Of a DNA stretch of 64,000 nucleotides, positions 24,102 to 40,690 are shown piece by piece. Each line of letters begins with the position of its first letter. The first letter of the stretch is position 1. The notes under the pieces are model-generated. The model saw only the letters and a program-made list of their open reading frames with translations, had not been told where the DNA came from and made no database searches. Source of the stretch: Paulownia fortunei (Eukaryota; Streptophyta; Magnoliopsida; Lamiales; Paulowniaceae); the NCBI GenBank assembly GCA_019321725.1, contig CM033115.1, forward strand, positions 12,472,673 to 12,536,672, written 5' to 3'. Position numbers and translations under genes: made by a program.

Positions 24102-25727
24102 GGAAAAAAGACAAAATTAGTCCTTTAAGTTGGGTTAAATATACTTTGGTCCTTTAAGTTAGCATAATTTGATTTTAATACACTAAAATTTTAAAGTGGC
24201 ACATTTAATCTGATTTTTGTCGGAAAATTCAATTTTGACTGATGATTGCTAATATGGACAGAAAGTTGTCTACATAGACTAAAATTTGGGAATTTTTGAG
24301 AAGTTGAGGAAAAGTTGCCTATGTGGCATCTTATGTGTAGATAAACCCTTGCCATGTGGATAAAAAATTAAAAAGATAAACGAAAAAAAAAAAAACAACT
24401 AAATAAAATAAGTAGATATTTTGCTATTTTTCCTTTTAGATTATAAAATTTAACATATCTAATTCAAAATCTAATAAATTTTTTATAGAAATAGTTTAGA
24501 TTATATTTGTAGATTATTTTTTAATTAGCAAGAAAAACTAGTATAAATTTAGTATTTTAATTACTTATCATAAATTTATATAAATTATTATTTTTTATAA
24601 ATTTCATATGTAAAAATCAAATTTAAGTTTTAAAAATTAAAATAGAAAATAGTTAATGTAATTCAATATCAGGAGTTGATGATAAGACAGACTACATCTT
24701 AATGTTTTCCCATCTGATTTAGAAGCACTTTTCATCAAATCCTATAATAATTTATGCATTTTACAACTTTTTCAAAGAATTGTGTTATTTTAACAGTTCC
24801 TTATCATCTATCTAGGTGAGAAAGGACCATACCACGAGCATGAAAGGGTTATTTCTTTTCATCCACCACCCACCTCCCCCAACTGCCCACCACTACCCAC
24901 ATAGCCACCCGTCACTGCCACCTTGCTCTATCCTTGCCCCAAACCCAGCTTCTTCTTCTTCTGAACTTCTTCCACCACCACAACCCACCTCCCCCAACCG
25001 CCAACTACCACCCACCGCTGCCATCCATGACTGCCACAGTACAACCACCCATCACTGCCACCTTGCCCTACCCCAACCCCCAAACCTAGCCCAACCCCGC
25101 CACCCGCCACCCGAAACCCTCTCCCATCCCTGCACAACCCCCACCAGTCGTCATCTTTTTCACCACCCCAACCCTCAACTGCCACCCACCCCAGCCCCTG
25201 CCTTCTTCTTCTTCTCATCCCAATAACCCCAAGATTCGCCGTCACAGCCACAGATCGACATCCCCACCACTTCCTATGTAATACATACACTTATATATAT
25301 ATATATACATAATTTACAGTAAATATATGTAATATATATACATATAAATGTATAAATTAATATAATATGTATTATATGAATTTAGGGGAAAATAATAGTT
25401 TTTTAATTAATATTATATTTTATTTTTTAAATTGCCTTTATGAAATCTAAGTAAGCATTAATTTGTCATTTATTTTGTCCATATAGATGCCACATAGGTA
25501 ATTTTGCTTTTAATTTTTAAAAATCCTCAAATTTCAGTCCATGTAAGCAACTTTCTATCAATCTTGTGTCTATGTTAGTAATCACCAATTAAAATTTAAT
25601 TTTTTGATACAAATCGGACTAAATGTATTAAATTTAAAAATTTAATATACTAAAATCAAATCGTACCAATTTAAAAGACCAAATGTCTATCTAACTCAAT
25701 TTAGAGAATGAATTTGACTTTTTTTCC
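24102..25727. mobile_element. Non-autonomous element with long terminal inverted repeats (MULE-like)
   Basis: The left terminus starts ggaaaaaagacaaaatta, and the minus strand from 25727 starts ggaaaaaaagtcaaattc. The two arms run in parallel for about 245 bp (24102-24345 and 25480-25727). Shared words include tttggtc(c/t)tttaa, tttgattttaata-like and ctatgtggcatct. A perfect 10-bp direct repeat lies immediately outside. Long inverted repeats with a 9-11 bp duplication are the signature of Mutator-like (MULE) or fold-back elements. It encodes no transposase, so it depended on a partner. The middle carries a C-rich insert (24816-25260). Confidence 0.82.
24816..25260. other. C-rich core of the MULE-like element, possibly captured sequence
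   Basis: This stretch is strongly C-rich on the plus strand, in a surrounding that is roughly two-thirds A+T. It opens a Pro/His/Ser frame on plus (24816-25226) and a Gly/Trp/Val frame on minus (25290-24928). Two imperfect copies of a ccacctcccccaac...cactgccaccttgc block lie at about 24867-24924 and 24985-25066. I recognise no protein domain, and the ORFs may be by-products of low complexity. Capture of a GC-rich host fragment, as in Pack-MULEs, is an alternative. Confidence 0.5.
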
Positions 25728-25737
25728 AAATAGTATT
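25728..25737. repeat. 10-bp target-site duplication, right copy
   Basis: The sequence aaatagtatt matches 24092-24101 without a mismatch. Confidence 0.85.
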
Positions 25738-26149
25738 TACCACCTACCAACAAAACTAAATTTCATATACAATATTTTTTTTATTTAGTTTGTTTAACAT
25801 ACAAGTTGTTCTTATAATTAAAAAGACAGAAAATAAAAAATATATACCGAAAATTGATTCTTACACTCCAATGAATGCATTAGTGACTAGTATGAATCAA
25901 TATTTAGAGAGTATTTTTACGCCCTCTAAACTTACAAATCATTCTATACTTAAATTTACTATCTACCAACAAAAATAAAATTCATTATGCACTACTATGA
26001 TTGTTTTTTTTTTTTTAATAAGTTAGATACAAGTTTGACACAATTTGAAAGATAAAAAATAAGAAATCGGGTTGGTAATGTGTGTATTATAATTCACTTT
26101 AAAGATAAAATTAAATGGAAAATTTAAAAAAAAGGAAAAGAAAAAGAAA

Positions 26150-30611
<4,462 letters not shown>

Positions 30612-30707
30612 GGGATTGGAAACTGTTTTTTCTTTCTTTGTTATCTTTTTTGTTTTCTTGGCTTCCCTTCTGATTTATCCCATGGGAACAAAAATAAGAA
30701 GGAAATT

Positions 30708-30725
30708 GAGAGAGAGAGAGAGAGA
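30708..30725. repeat. (GA)9 repeat in the CDPK 5' UTR
   Basis: Eighteen bases of alternating GA on plus, read as TC on the transcribed strand, lie about 100 bp upstream of the kinase ATG. Pyrimidine repeats of this kind are common in plant 5' UTRs. Confidence 0.8.
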
Positions 30726-30773
30726 AGGAGGTTATTTGTTTTGCTTGCATTCCCCCGCCTTTAACTCGGGTCC

Positions 30774-30781
30774 TTTAAATA
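30774..30781 (-). promoter_or_regulatory. TATA-like box of the CDPK gene
   Basis: On the minus strand TATTTAAA stands about 165 bp upstream of the start codon. With an initiation site about 30 bp further on, this would give a 5' UTR of roughly 130 bp. Position and sequence only; no other support. Confidence 0.45.
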
Positions 30782-30799
30782 CACTCTCTCTAGGTTGAC

Positions 30800-31579
30800 C
30801 TCTAATTTTGTTTATTAACAAGTTTTTGGAACACATTTATGTATTAATTTGTTTATTTGTTTAATAATGGTAAATTTTTTATTTGTTTATGTTTTTTCTT
30901 TGACATATATGCATTATAAATAGCAATATTTATATGATTGAACAAAAGAAATAAAAAAATAAAGAGAGAAATTATTATGACATTTGTCAAATTTCAAGAA
31001 TCTTTTCTATTGATAAATAGTATAGATAAAAATTATTTTAGGCTTGATTAAAATAAGAATATATATAGTTAATTTTTTGTATAGTATTGTGTATATATAT
31101 ATTTTATTTATCAAGTTTACTAATATTTTGTGTGTTCATTTGAGTTGAGTTCATGATAAAAGAAATAATTGCCAGAACGAAACTTTTAGCAGTCGCTAAT
31201 AAGAAAGAGGATGTAGGTTCAAGATAATCTGAACATATTACTACCATAATTTCCACTAAAATATGACACGGAGAGAAATTCTTTTGCTTACTGAAATGTT
31301 ATTCCAAACAATAATCATAACGATTTCAAAGGAAATAAAAAGGTGTGATTGTAAAAAAATTAAATTTATGGTTAATTAAATGGTGGTACATGTAAAATAA
31401 TATACTAAATATTAATTTTATATTTTTCATTTATATTTTGAAAAATTGATTTAATTTAATATCTAAAGTAAATAGTTAATTTATTAATACTATAATATAT
31501 ATTTTATTGGTGAATCAAATTATGCTAAGTGTGAAATTGCGATATTTTATAGTTGGACTGACGACTATAAACCAAACGT
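30800..31579. other. AT-rich upstream region of the CDPK gene
   Basis: No ORF with a recognisable domain is present. It would contain further promoter elements of the kinase, but none can be named from sequence alone. Confidence 0.5.
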
Positions 31580-33413
31580 TTCTTAGGAGGCAACCCAAGA
31601 CTTTGTTTCCCTTGCTTTTGAATAATTTCTTAGTTAGTTTTTGAAGTATGTTCCCTTTCTAGATTAAGGCATGTTTAATTTTTTTTTTGTTTACCTATCG
31701 CATTGTTTTGTTTATGTTTGTGTTCTCACTTTCGTTGATTTCGCCCATGTGCTTTCATGCCTCCTTTTCTTGTATAGATAGACTTCTCTTTGGTGATATG
31801 TGTGGATCTCCACACTTTCATTGCTTTTTCCCGTGTGCTTTCATGCCTCCTTTTCTTGTATAGATAGACTTCTCATTGGTGATATGTGTGGATCTTCCAT
31901 GGACTCCAGGGGCATCATCTATTTGAAAGGGGAGTTTCCTATTTTCCCCTCTTATGTGCTTTAATTTGTTAACATTGGAGATAATGATAATTTTAAGGTT
32001 AGGGGTGGAATTTGCATCTTGTGTATTTGAGCTTTATATGGAAATTTGAGCCAAATTTTTCGATTTAGGTGGATGAATTATGTGGAATTACATAATAAAA
32101 ATCCAAGAGCAAGCATGTTTTTGTTGACAAACTTGAGTAGGCTCACATTTCAAATTGATTGATTTATCTTGATGACCAATGGCCTATGATGAAACTTAAT
32201 TAATATTATATTAAGTCTAAAGGAAAAGAATATTGTTAGTCTTGTAACATGACGATTCTTGTGCGTAGTTGGTCTTTGTCATGATTGATAAATTTTCATT
32301 AAGCATGTTGTGTCGATATCTTGTGAATTACGTGTTACTTACTGTTGGATTTTATTTCCAATGAGTCTTCTTGGTCATTATGTAGTGTTTTAGAACTTGT
32401 TTGATTACTCTTTGAGGCAAAATTCTAGATAACTAGTAAACTTAAAAATGATTTAGATCATCTTTGACTTGTTTGTGTCTTTCAAGCTTACCATGATCAT
32501 ATTTTTATTCACTAGTTACCCCTTTTAGTCTTTTTCAAAGAATGGCATGTGCAATGCATATGAATCATCACCATTCGATTTTGTTTCTTGAAGCTCACTA
32601 CACCTACCCTTTACAGCCCGAAAAATTAATGATTATCCCTAAGAGAGTTTAAGATGTGTCATTTTGTGCACAATCTTATCAAATGGTCATATGGAGACAT
32701 GTTGGGTCATGGATGAATGCATTTAGGTGTACGAACAGGAAAAATGTGCAAGGAAACCATGACAACTCATGTTGATAAAAAGAAACAAGTTTGAGGTTGT
32801 AAGAGCAAAAGAACAAGAAATGAAGCATTGGGATTCACAAAAAAAAAAGAAAAAGAAAAAGAAGAAAAAGTGAAGCATGAATCCCAAAGAAAAAAGAAAG
32901 AGAATTAGGGAAGAGAAAATAAATGAGGAGAGTTAGATTATATATGCAATACTTTATGCTCTCTTATATTCTCTATCCTTACTCTTTCTTTGTAAGCCAA
33001 TACCTAGGCCTTATGTTACAAGTTTAATGAAGTCTTTTTGATCTAAGTTTGCAAGTGTCTATATTAGTAGAAAATTTGTATGAAAAGCAAGCTTATGGAA
33101 CACTTAGAACTTCTTTGCTTAGATCATGAGGGTCATTGATTGTGAAATTCGTACCAAAAATGAATGCATAAAACTTGAGCTTGACACTTCACACGCACAC
33201 ATTTTAAATTCATGACAAGATTGATGTAACACAAGTTTTGTATTGTCATTTGACTAGCTTTGTGACTAACATTTGGATTCATGTGCAATAAAGATTGATG
33301 AGACACTTGAATTGGTTGATCAAGCTTAGTAAGTCATGATCAAAATATGAGTCTTTGATTGTTTGATTTTGAATTTTGCTTGAAGATGATCAAAAGGTAA
33401 GTTTGGTGATAGT
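31580..33413 (+). mobile_element. 3' non-coding part of a second Athila-like element
   Basis: The stretch begins with the ttaggaggcaacccaag motif at 31585, a common block after the integrase of Athila-type elements. It ends with aaaggtaagtttggtgatag, the degenerate polypurine tract directly before an LTR at 33414. No coding domains remain, so the 5' part of this element has been lost or displaced by CDPK-flanking DNA. A purine-rich, repeat-containing stretch lies at about 32838-32915. Confidence 0.6.
31749..31896 (+). repeat. 62-bp direct repeat pair, period 86 bp
   Basis: The copies at 31749-31810 and 31835-31896 both read gtgctttcatgcctcctttt and continue through tagatagacttctc(t/a)ttggtg to gtggatct. 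They differ at only one or two positions, much less than the surrounding relic sequence has decayed, so the duplication is fairly young. Confidence 0.88.
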
Positions 33414-35110
33414 TGATACGCTCATAAAGTGTGACATTTTCGATACCTTCATGATCACAATTGCACATGTTTTTATCTTACAATCAATATAATTGTACTT
33501 TATTTTGTAATAATTGTGTGTAGGAACTAAGAATTGAAGAAATGAAGTTGAAAGATGAAAAATTGGTTAAAAAGTCAGCAGAAACTTTTAGATATGGCAG
33601 TATACGTATTTCTAGCACAACTTTCTTCATATATGTCATATTGAGTTGCGTCAAGAAGATAGAGAAAGCTAACATATAAGGTTATAATTCTTATAAACAC
33701 ACCAAAAAGCTAGTTCATCCTAGAAAGAGATGAAAAAACAATTGAAAGAGGCTAAAAATTATAGTCTAGACTAGTTAGGCATCTGAAGAACAAAATCTCG
33801 CGTCATGAGTCCCCCAGGGTCGCCCCACGATGCGAAGGTAAAAAATTAGGCAGTGAGTGGTAGATTTTGAAACGCCGCTACACCTCCAGGCCACGCCATA
33901 GCGTGAGTGGTCCAGAGTTGAAAAAATAATATTACGAATTTTGAGAGATAAGTGGCAATCTAAGGTATATCATGGAATCTTGTTATACACCCTCACACAC
34001 AATGTGACACTCTATTAGATACACTATACATACATAATTACATCACTCAAATAAGAGATACACACATGCTTACATATAATTTCTTGACCAACATATAATA
34101 CATTCATCATTCGACATACAATTCACACCTCAAACACACTCTACACCTAAATTCTCACACATATTTTCTTTCCACCCAGAAACACACATTTCCCTATATT
34201 TCTTCATACACTATACCAAAAACACACACACCCATTACCAAAGAGCTTGGGATTTAAAGACAAAAAGATGAAGAGCTTCATTAGGCATTTAAGATTTTGA
34301 AGAAGAAGTGAAGAATCACTTGGTGGTTGTAATCTTTTACTTTAATTTCTTCTTTTATTTTGTTAAGTTTTGATAAATTTGTAAGAATCATGATACTAGT
34401 AAATACTTGGTGCATGTTTAATTTTAATATGAACTAAACTACTTTTGTTAAGGTTTGAAAAGCCATCTTAATGAAATTATGATTTGATACTTATATTATG
34501 ATTGAAATGTTATTTTTATTGTGACGAGCATATACCATGTGTTTAATGCTTCTTAAGACTTGGGCAATTTCAAGTTTATTTTAATTGTTGCAATTAAGAC
34601 CGAGATATATGGTTTTAGTAATGGATCAGGTAGTATATGCCATAGACCAACCCCTATAAAGATATAAGCATAGGTACGTGCGATAGTCATAGGTGTGAAA
34701 ATCGAAAGCTAGTGGAATTCATAAAGCTCAACGCACACTTAATAAGATGGCCCGTAGCTGGAGATGGCATTGGTGGCCTACTGGGGATAGATTTGGCCCA
34801 ACTTGAGAGAGAGCACCAATATATTAGGCATTCCTAATCGCAATTGAGCTAGGTTCATAACCGCATAGGATGGCCAACCAATGTCTTGACTCTCCTTTGC
34901 ATTGAATTCAATCCATCGACCTCCTTAGGTTTTAGTTGATTTTGTTAAATTTAGTAGTTGTCGCATTTTAATTCAATAACCACTATAATCATTCGGTTGA
35001 ATATAGCATAGGTAATCTATATTTGGTACTTACACATGTATTCTCTTGGGATACGATATTTTGCTCACTCTTTATTACTTGTTGACACTGTACACTTGCG
35101 GTTTTGTTAC
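33414..35110 (+). repeat. Athila-like LTR (right boundary approximate)
   Basis: It starts TGATACGCTCATAAAG after the polypurine tract. It includes a GC-richer block near 33810-33920 (gccacgccatagcgtgag) and a terminal cgtgcgatag/gtacacttgcgg-type segment near 34670-35100, all usual in Athila LTRs. No second LTR was found in the window, so the right end is set by the change of character near 35110 and is uncertain by about 50 bp. Confidence 0.62.
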
Positions 35111-37079
35111 CACTATTTTGGGGTCACCAATTCCTAATTCAATGGTTTGTATTGTAGAAGATTTGATTGTCATCTTTTTTTGCCATAAAAATCTAACCAC
35201 TTTTTCCCTATTAGATGCTAGTATATTCAACAATCTTCAATACTTATCATAAAAATGGCTTATTCTAACAAGAACTCAACATTCGACTATTATTCAATCA
35301 CATCCTCTTCTCCAAAATGAAGCAAGGTACTAAACAACATCCATTTTGCCCATGTTTTCAAAATTAGAGAAGAGTTCTGCAATGTTATAGAGGAACTAGC
35401 TAGTGTTGTGAGTCTTTCTCGGGAGAGAGATGGTAGCACTCATGGAGGCAGAAGAAGAGGATAAGGTGAATGACATCATATATACCATAGTTTAAGAAAG
35501 TCGTGAAGAAAAATCACAAGAGCGCATTGGCCTTAACACTCACAGTTTTGTACTCAAATTGTCAAGCTCCTTAATGCGCTCTAACTTATCCTTAGTAGAT
35601 TGGATTTGGTTAGTCTCTTTGCTTTCTCTATTTTTGGTACATTGAAATGATGTTCAGCTTTACTTAGTTGTTGCGCGAGAAGTTATTGGGATATCTTTTC
35701 AAAAGATATTGACATTCTCTCATCGTAAGCATTAGCTTTAACAAATAGTACTTTTAATAGTTTTTCCACTTTGAAGATATCAAAATTGTTGAAGTTGTTC
35801 ATTGATTCAAGCACAAATTGAACATTACCTTTAATGGATAAAATAAAGTCAATCGAAGTATTTGTTATCCTCTTATGGAGATAACTCCACAACTTTTGAA
35901 GTTACTTCTTTTGGTAATTAATCACAAAATTTTCACCTTCAAACACTGAAACTGCAGCACAAATGAGGTTTTTGTCTAGCCTTACCCAAGTTGAATATCT
36001 CTTTTTGTACTGCTTTGTCAATTAGAGAAACTATGGCCAACAAGTTAGGCCTCATAATCAACCTTTGGCTATCTTATGACCTCTCATCATCATCAATGTT
36101 GAGGGCTTCTTTCTCCAATTAAACCATTGCATGTTCTAAGTTAAAAAAGAACTATGAAAGTTAAGAAATAACCTCTTCCATGAAGTTCTCCATTGATCAT
36201 GGATTGCTTATAACATAATTAACATCCATGTCCATGTCTCTGAGTTTTGAAGATTTGGGATTCCTTTTTTGTTTGTTTCAATGATGATCTACATTGCTAC
36301 TATCACTCTTCTCAAAGGGATAAGAAGTATTATTTCTCTTGGTTGATCTGGGAGGCTCGATAGTTTAGGCATTGCATTAGACAATAAGAGAAATGACATG
36401 CATATGCGGAGGATTTTTTGGACATTTTTGTTAAGTGGACCATCTATTTTGTCATGCTCCTTGCCTTTGGTGAGACTTACTTAACTTCAAGTTTATCTAA
36501 CTTTTAATATTTTTTTCAAGATAACTTTCATGAATTTTGGTCAACCACTTCTGTAATCTTCTAAAGAGAATCTCTTTGGATTTTGGGCACACAAGGACAT
36601 ATATTTTGATAAAGTCCATAAGCACCATTAATGGAGTCCTTCTTCCAAAGAGGCTCTGCAAATTTCCTGTGTGAGAGTTTGCAATACTACTAGATAGTAT
36701 CCATGATCTAATCGATGAGGACTGTAAGGCTTAATGATGAAGTTTTTGCCTCACCACTTGAGATGGCAATAGAGTGGGTTTAAATTTAGACTCATTCCAA
36801 ACCTCTCATAGGTTGGGTTTTTAAATTATAAATAGGTCTAAGACAGGTCTTAGTATTTTTATTTTCAAACCCGCCTCATTTAATTTTTATATATTTTTTA
36901 ATTCATTATATATGTATTTATGTGATATTATTTTAGAGATATATTTTCTAGAAAGTTTTAGTTGTATTAGTTTTTTAAAATATATTTTTTAATATTTTAA
37001 AATTATAAAAAGAGTATAATAGGTATAATAGGTTCAAGTCATCGGGTTCTGGTCCATTATAGATCAGTAATACTCTCTA
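35111..37079. other. Unidentified relic region
   Basis: A minus-strand open stretch (35892-35683) encodes a hydrophilic product with FVKANAYDERMS and an acidic-basic mix. A second minus-strand run near 36700-36570 reads INGAYGLYQNICPCVPK. These look like pieces of a transposon-borne plant ORF, but I cannot name the family. The segment 36770-37060 (cgggttctggtcc, aaacccgcctcattt) resembles the subterminal part of a DNA transposon. Nothing here is intact. Confidence 0.4.
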
Positions 37080-37640
37080 ACAAGGGTATAAACTGTCAAC
37101 AAATTCAAATAAATCTAGTAGCTCCTTGACATGAAAATAAAAATTCAACAAGTCAAATCAAATTAAACACTCATTGACAAGAGTATAAAAAGTATATAAA
37201 TTAAATCAACTGAAAACTACTTGACAAGAGTATAAAAGGTATTAAAAAATTCAATTTGAAATGAAGACTCCTTTAAACAAGTATAAACTATCTACAAACT
37301 AAAACTAAAGAACTCCTTGATATGATTTTAAACTTTCTTCAAGTTTTATACAAATTCAAGTTTAAAAATTCCTTGATATAGGGATAAACTTTGCCAATTC
37401 AAATTAAGACATCAACTCCTTGAGGATAAACTATCTATGAATTCAATTTAACTCAATTAACGAACTCTTTGATATGAGAATAAACTATCTATAAGTTTAA
37501 ATTAATTCAACAGAAGAACTAATCGATATGAGTTTAAAACTATCTCTATGTTTTAAATAAATTCAAGTAAATTATTGTGACTTGATCCTCTTGATAAAGA
37601 GTTCAAGATTCATTCAATCTTCGCGTCCATCAAAACAAAT
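37080..37640 (+). repeat. Tandem array A, copy 1 (about 60-80 bp units)
   Basis: Degenerate repeats of the core ctccttgatatgagtataa and actatctacaaattcaaatt recur about eight times. The same array, with the same position just ahead of an LTR, occurs at 42838-43445 (inverted) and 52050-52600. Confidence 0.85.
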
Positions 37641-37668
37641 ACATGTGAACAAGTCTCAAAAGGCCATT

Positions 37669-38400
37669 TGTAGATATAAAAAATATGTTGATAATTATAC
37701 ATTGATATGTGTAATATAATTTAATTATCAATTTATATTTTATTTATTTTTAAAATTATCATTAAATTCTGAGATTAAATAAGATATTTAATTAATAAAA
37801 AAATTAAATATTACCATGTATGAAATTTTGCTAATGAAGATCGTATCTTGCAAATTATGAAATTGAAATATCAATATTTTGTTATTCAAATTATATCTCA
37901 TAATTAAGGGAGTAAATGCCCATCAAATCATGAATAACTAATCAAATCCTCTCATGTCATCAAGTAAAAATAATAAGAGCCCTCCTCCTGCAAGTATAAA
38001 TGGGGGTGATCTCCAAGAAGTTAGAACAACAACAAACAAGTCCAAGTAAGAGAGGTGATGGAGAAAGTCCTAAAAATCTCTCAATCCAAGGTGATCAAAT
38101 TCAAGGAGATCCATAATGTTTAAAGCAAAACTCAAGGCATTCATCACAAAGTTCATTCTAATGATAGCATTGAATTCAAGATTACAATACTAAACTATCG
38201 AATTAATATTATTGAAGATCAAATCATCCTTGAAGAAGATCGGAGGGTCGATTTCATCAATAAGTTACCAAATTCACAAATTCAATATTCTTGAAGTTGT
38301 AACATTTAATTTGATATCGTAATGCTAAACCCCCAAATTAATATTATTGGAAGACAAAACCCAACTTCAGAGGAGATCAAACAAGTAATTCCACCAATTA
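37669..38400 (+). repeat. LTR of the short Ty3/gypsy family, copy 1 (3' truncated)
   Basis: It starts TGTAGATATAAAA directly after the A array and a degenerate polypurine tract (aggccatt). It includes a TATAAA box at 37995 and the series of gaagatc/gagaacac-type blocks found in the other copies. The end homologous to 46400-46485 is missing, and hAT-type sequence follows. Confidence 0.78.
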
Positions 38401-38449
38401 TCTAATAAAGGTCCTAAGACTTTAACCATCAATTATATACTGTTGTTTC

Positions 38450-40690
38450 TAGAGTTCTCAATCTTACTAAAAATCAAGCTTCTATCCCAGAGTATTATCT
38501 AATAAAGGTTCGTAAGATTGGTCAAAATACTAATGGTCCTTATATTGAACGAGATCCTTGATTATGTCAGTCCATTATCTGGTGGGCAAAAGATATGAAA
38601 TTAAACATGCTTATCTAACTAGGGGCCGCATCCCAAAAAATCCATGGCATCAGTGTTTTACCTGCTTGGTATAAGCTATTTCCAAATTGGTTGGAATGTT
38701 CTCCTTCCAAAAATGCAGCATATTCTCTTCCATGTTTTCTTTTTGTCGAGTTGTCTACACTTTTTGGGGCAAATGCATTTACCGTCGATGGTATTCAATC
38801 TTGCAAAAAAGTGAATGATGGTAACAATTGTTATTTTCTAATCCATAAAGGAAATTGTCCTAATTCTTTACACAAGATAGCTACATTCTCATGATTTGAT
38901 GAACCTATTACAACATATTGAGAATATTACAGGCAAAAAATCCTCGAAGTTAGTTTCAAAGAATCGCTTGTGACTCAATGTTATAGTTTATGTTGCAAAA
39001 TTAAGTTTATTTCAAGGTATTAAACTTTAGAGCCCTAATGAAAGTACAAACTCCCATAGTCATCCTAGTTTTATAAAAATTGTAAAACATACAACTTCTT
39101 ACAATGATGAGGTTAGCTCCATTGTTTTGGAAAATACTTAGGGAAGAAATTGGTGATGCAAAATATTGTCTTATCATGGATGAATCTTGAGATAAGTCAA
39201 GAAAGGAGCAAATGACCATTATCTTAAGGTTTGTTAACAAAGAAGGCTTTATTCAATAAAGGTTCTTTGATTTAATTCATGTGGAGCATACTAGAGAATC
39301 TACTATATAAAGAAAAATCTGTAGCGTTCATTCTCATAGTAATAACACTCTAGAACAAGGTTATGATAGTGCTAGTACAATGAGAGGAGAGTGGAATAGT
39401 TTACAAGCTCTCTTTTTGAATGAGTGTCCATATGCATATTATGTTTATTATTTTGCTCATTAAATATAATTATTATTAGTAGCAATAACTCAAAATGTTA
39501 TGCCTATTGAACATTTATTTTCACACTTAGTTGTTATTCTGAATTTAATGGATTTTTCTTCCAAATGTCATGGTCAACTACAAATTACTTATGCTACCTA
39601 GATTGCAGAATTGACTTCCACTAATGAGCTCGAAATTAGAAGGGAAGAAAATTAAGTTGAGTTGTACAACGTCTAAGGGATACGTGGTGGGGCTCTCATT
39701 TGAGGTCTCTTCTTAGCTTACTTGATATATTTGATCCTATTATTCTTGTTTTAAGTGAGATCCTCAGTGACCAAAGTAGTTTATCTTCTTGATCAGCAGC
39801 TAATGGAGCTTATGACAAAGACATCATTCAAATTTATATTTATCTTGCATTTTATGATTGAGTTACTTAAAATGACAGATAATTGTGGAATTCTATAATG
39901 TAAGTATAACGATATTCTGAATGCAATGGATGCAATTGCTAACACAAAATAACTTTTTAGAAATTTAGAAAGAATGGATGGGATCAGTTATTTGATATAG
40001 TAAAGAGTTTTGTGAGAAACAAGAGGTAAATGTTCCAGACATAAATGCTTCTCATCGATCAGGTAGAGGTTGGCTTCATAAAGGCAAATCTACTATCTTG
40101 GAGCATTATTATCGAAATGATATATTTACTACAATAGTAAATTCTATATTAAAAGAGAGAAATCATCAATTTGATAAAAATATAGTAAAATTACTAAGAC
40201 TTGGCTCAATTTTGGATCGAAGAGATAGATACAAATCATTCAACATTAATGATTTTTTGCAAAACTTGTTAAGAAGTTCTATCTTGGTGATTTTCACTAG
40301 TTATGAGTTGTATATAAAGTATCAATTGGAATTTTTTGAACTTTATATTCGATGCAATCACCATTTTCAAAATGTGTCAACATTTCAAAAATTGTGCCAA
40401 GTATTTTTAAAGAGAGAAAAGGTAATAAATTACCATCCTATGGATAGATTGATTAGACTTATTTTGTCTCCTTCAAATCTTCATTGTAACAACAGAGCAT
40501 GCATTTTTTATCTATGAAGATTGTTAAGACAAGATTGTGGAATAAGATGGAAGATGACATTTTGACTAGTTTATTACTATTGTACATTGAGAAAAAAATT
40601 GCTAAAACTTTTAATATTAACTTAATCACTTATGAGTTTGATGTTAGGATGCAACGTTGAGCATAATTCACTATACCTAAATTAATCCAA
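38450..40690 (+). pseudogene. hAT-type transposase with TTF zinc finger, relic copy 1
   Basis: Plant genomes contain many hAT-superfamily proteins with an N-terminal TTF zinc-finger, a DUF4371-type middle and a C-terminal dimerisation domain. Fragments are in the right order. WYKLFPNWLECSPSKNAAYS lies at 38670, then SRKEQMTIILRFVNKEGFI at 39190 and GYDSASTMRGEWNSLQALF at 39362. AYYVYYFAH comes at 39435 and AMDAIANTK at 39925. The best stretch (40098-40517) has MEHYYRNDIFTTIVNSIL, IRCNHHFQNVSTFQKLCQVF and MDRLIRLILS. The dimerisation end is at 40500-40640. Stops and frameshifts are frequent. Its 3' part and downstream DNA are duplicated at 47700-50348. Confidence 0.85.

Noticed and set aside
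24816..25226. 136-residue Pro/His-rich ORF and its antisense Gly/Trp-rich ORF
   Set aside because: Composition follows the C-rich DNA, both strands are open, no domain is visible, and the ORF lies inside a transposon. Not called as a gene.
32838..32915. Purine-rich stretch as a polypurine tract
   Set aside because: No LTR start follows it; the real tract lies directly before TGATACGCTC at 33414.
35683..35892. 69-residue minus-strand ORF as a host gene
   Set aside because: No start context, no intron signals and no recognisable domain; it is surrounded by relic sequence. Kept only as part of an unidentified region.
36781..37060. Segment with aaacccgcctcattt as a defined MITE
   Set aside because: It resembles known DNA-transposon ends, but no inverted partner or target duplication could be found.
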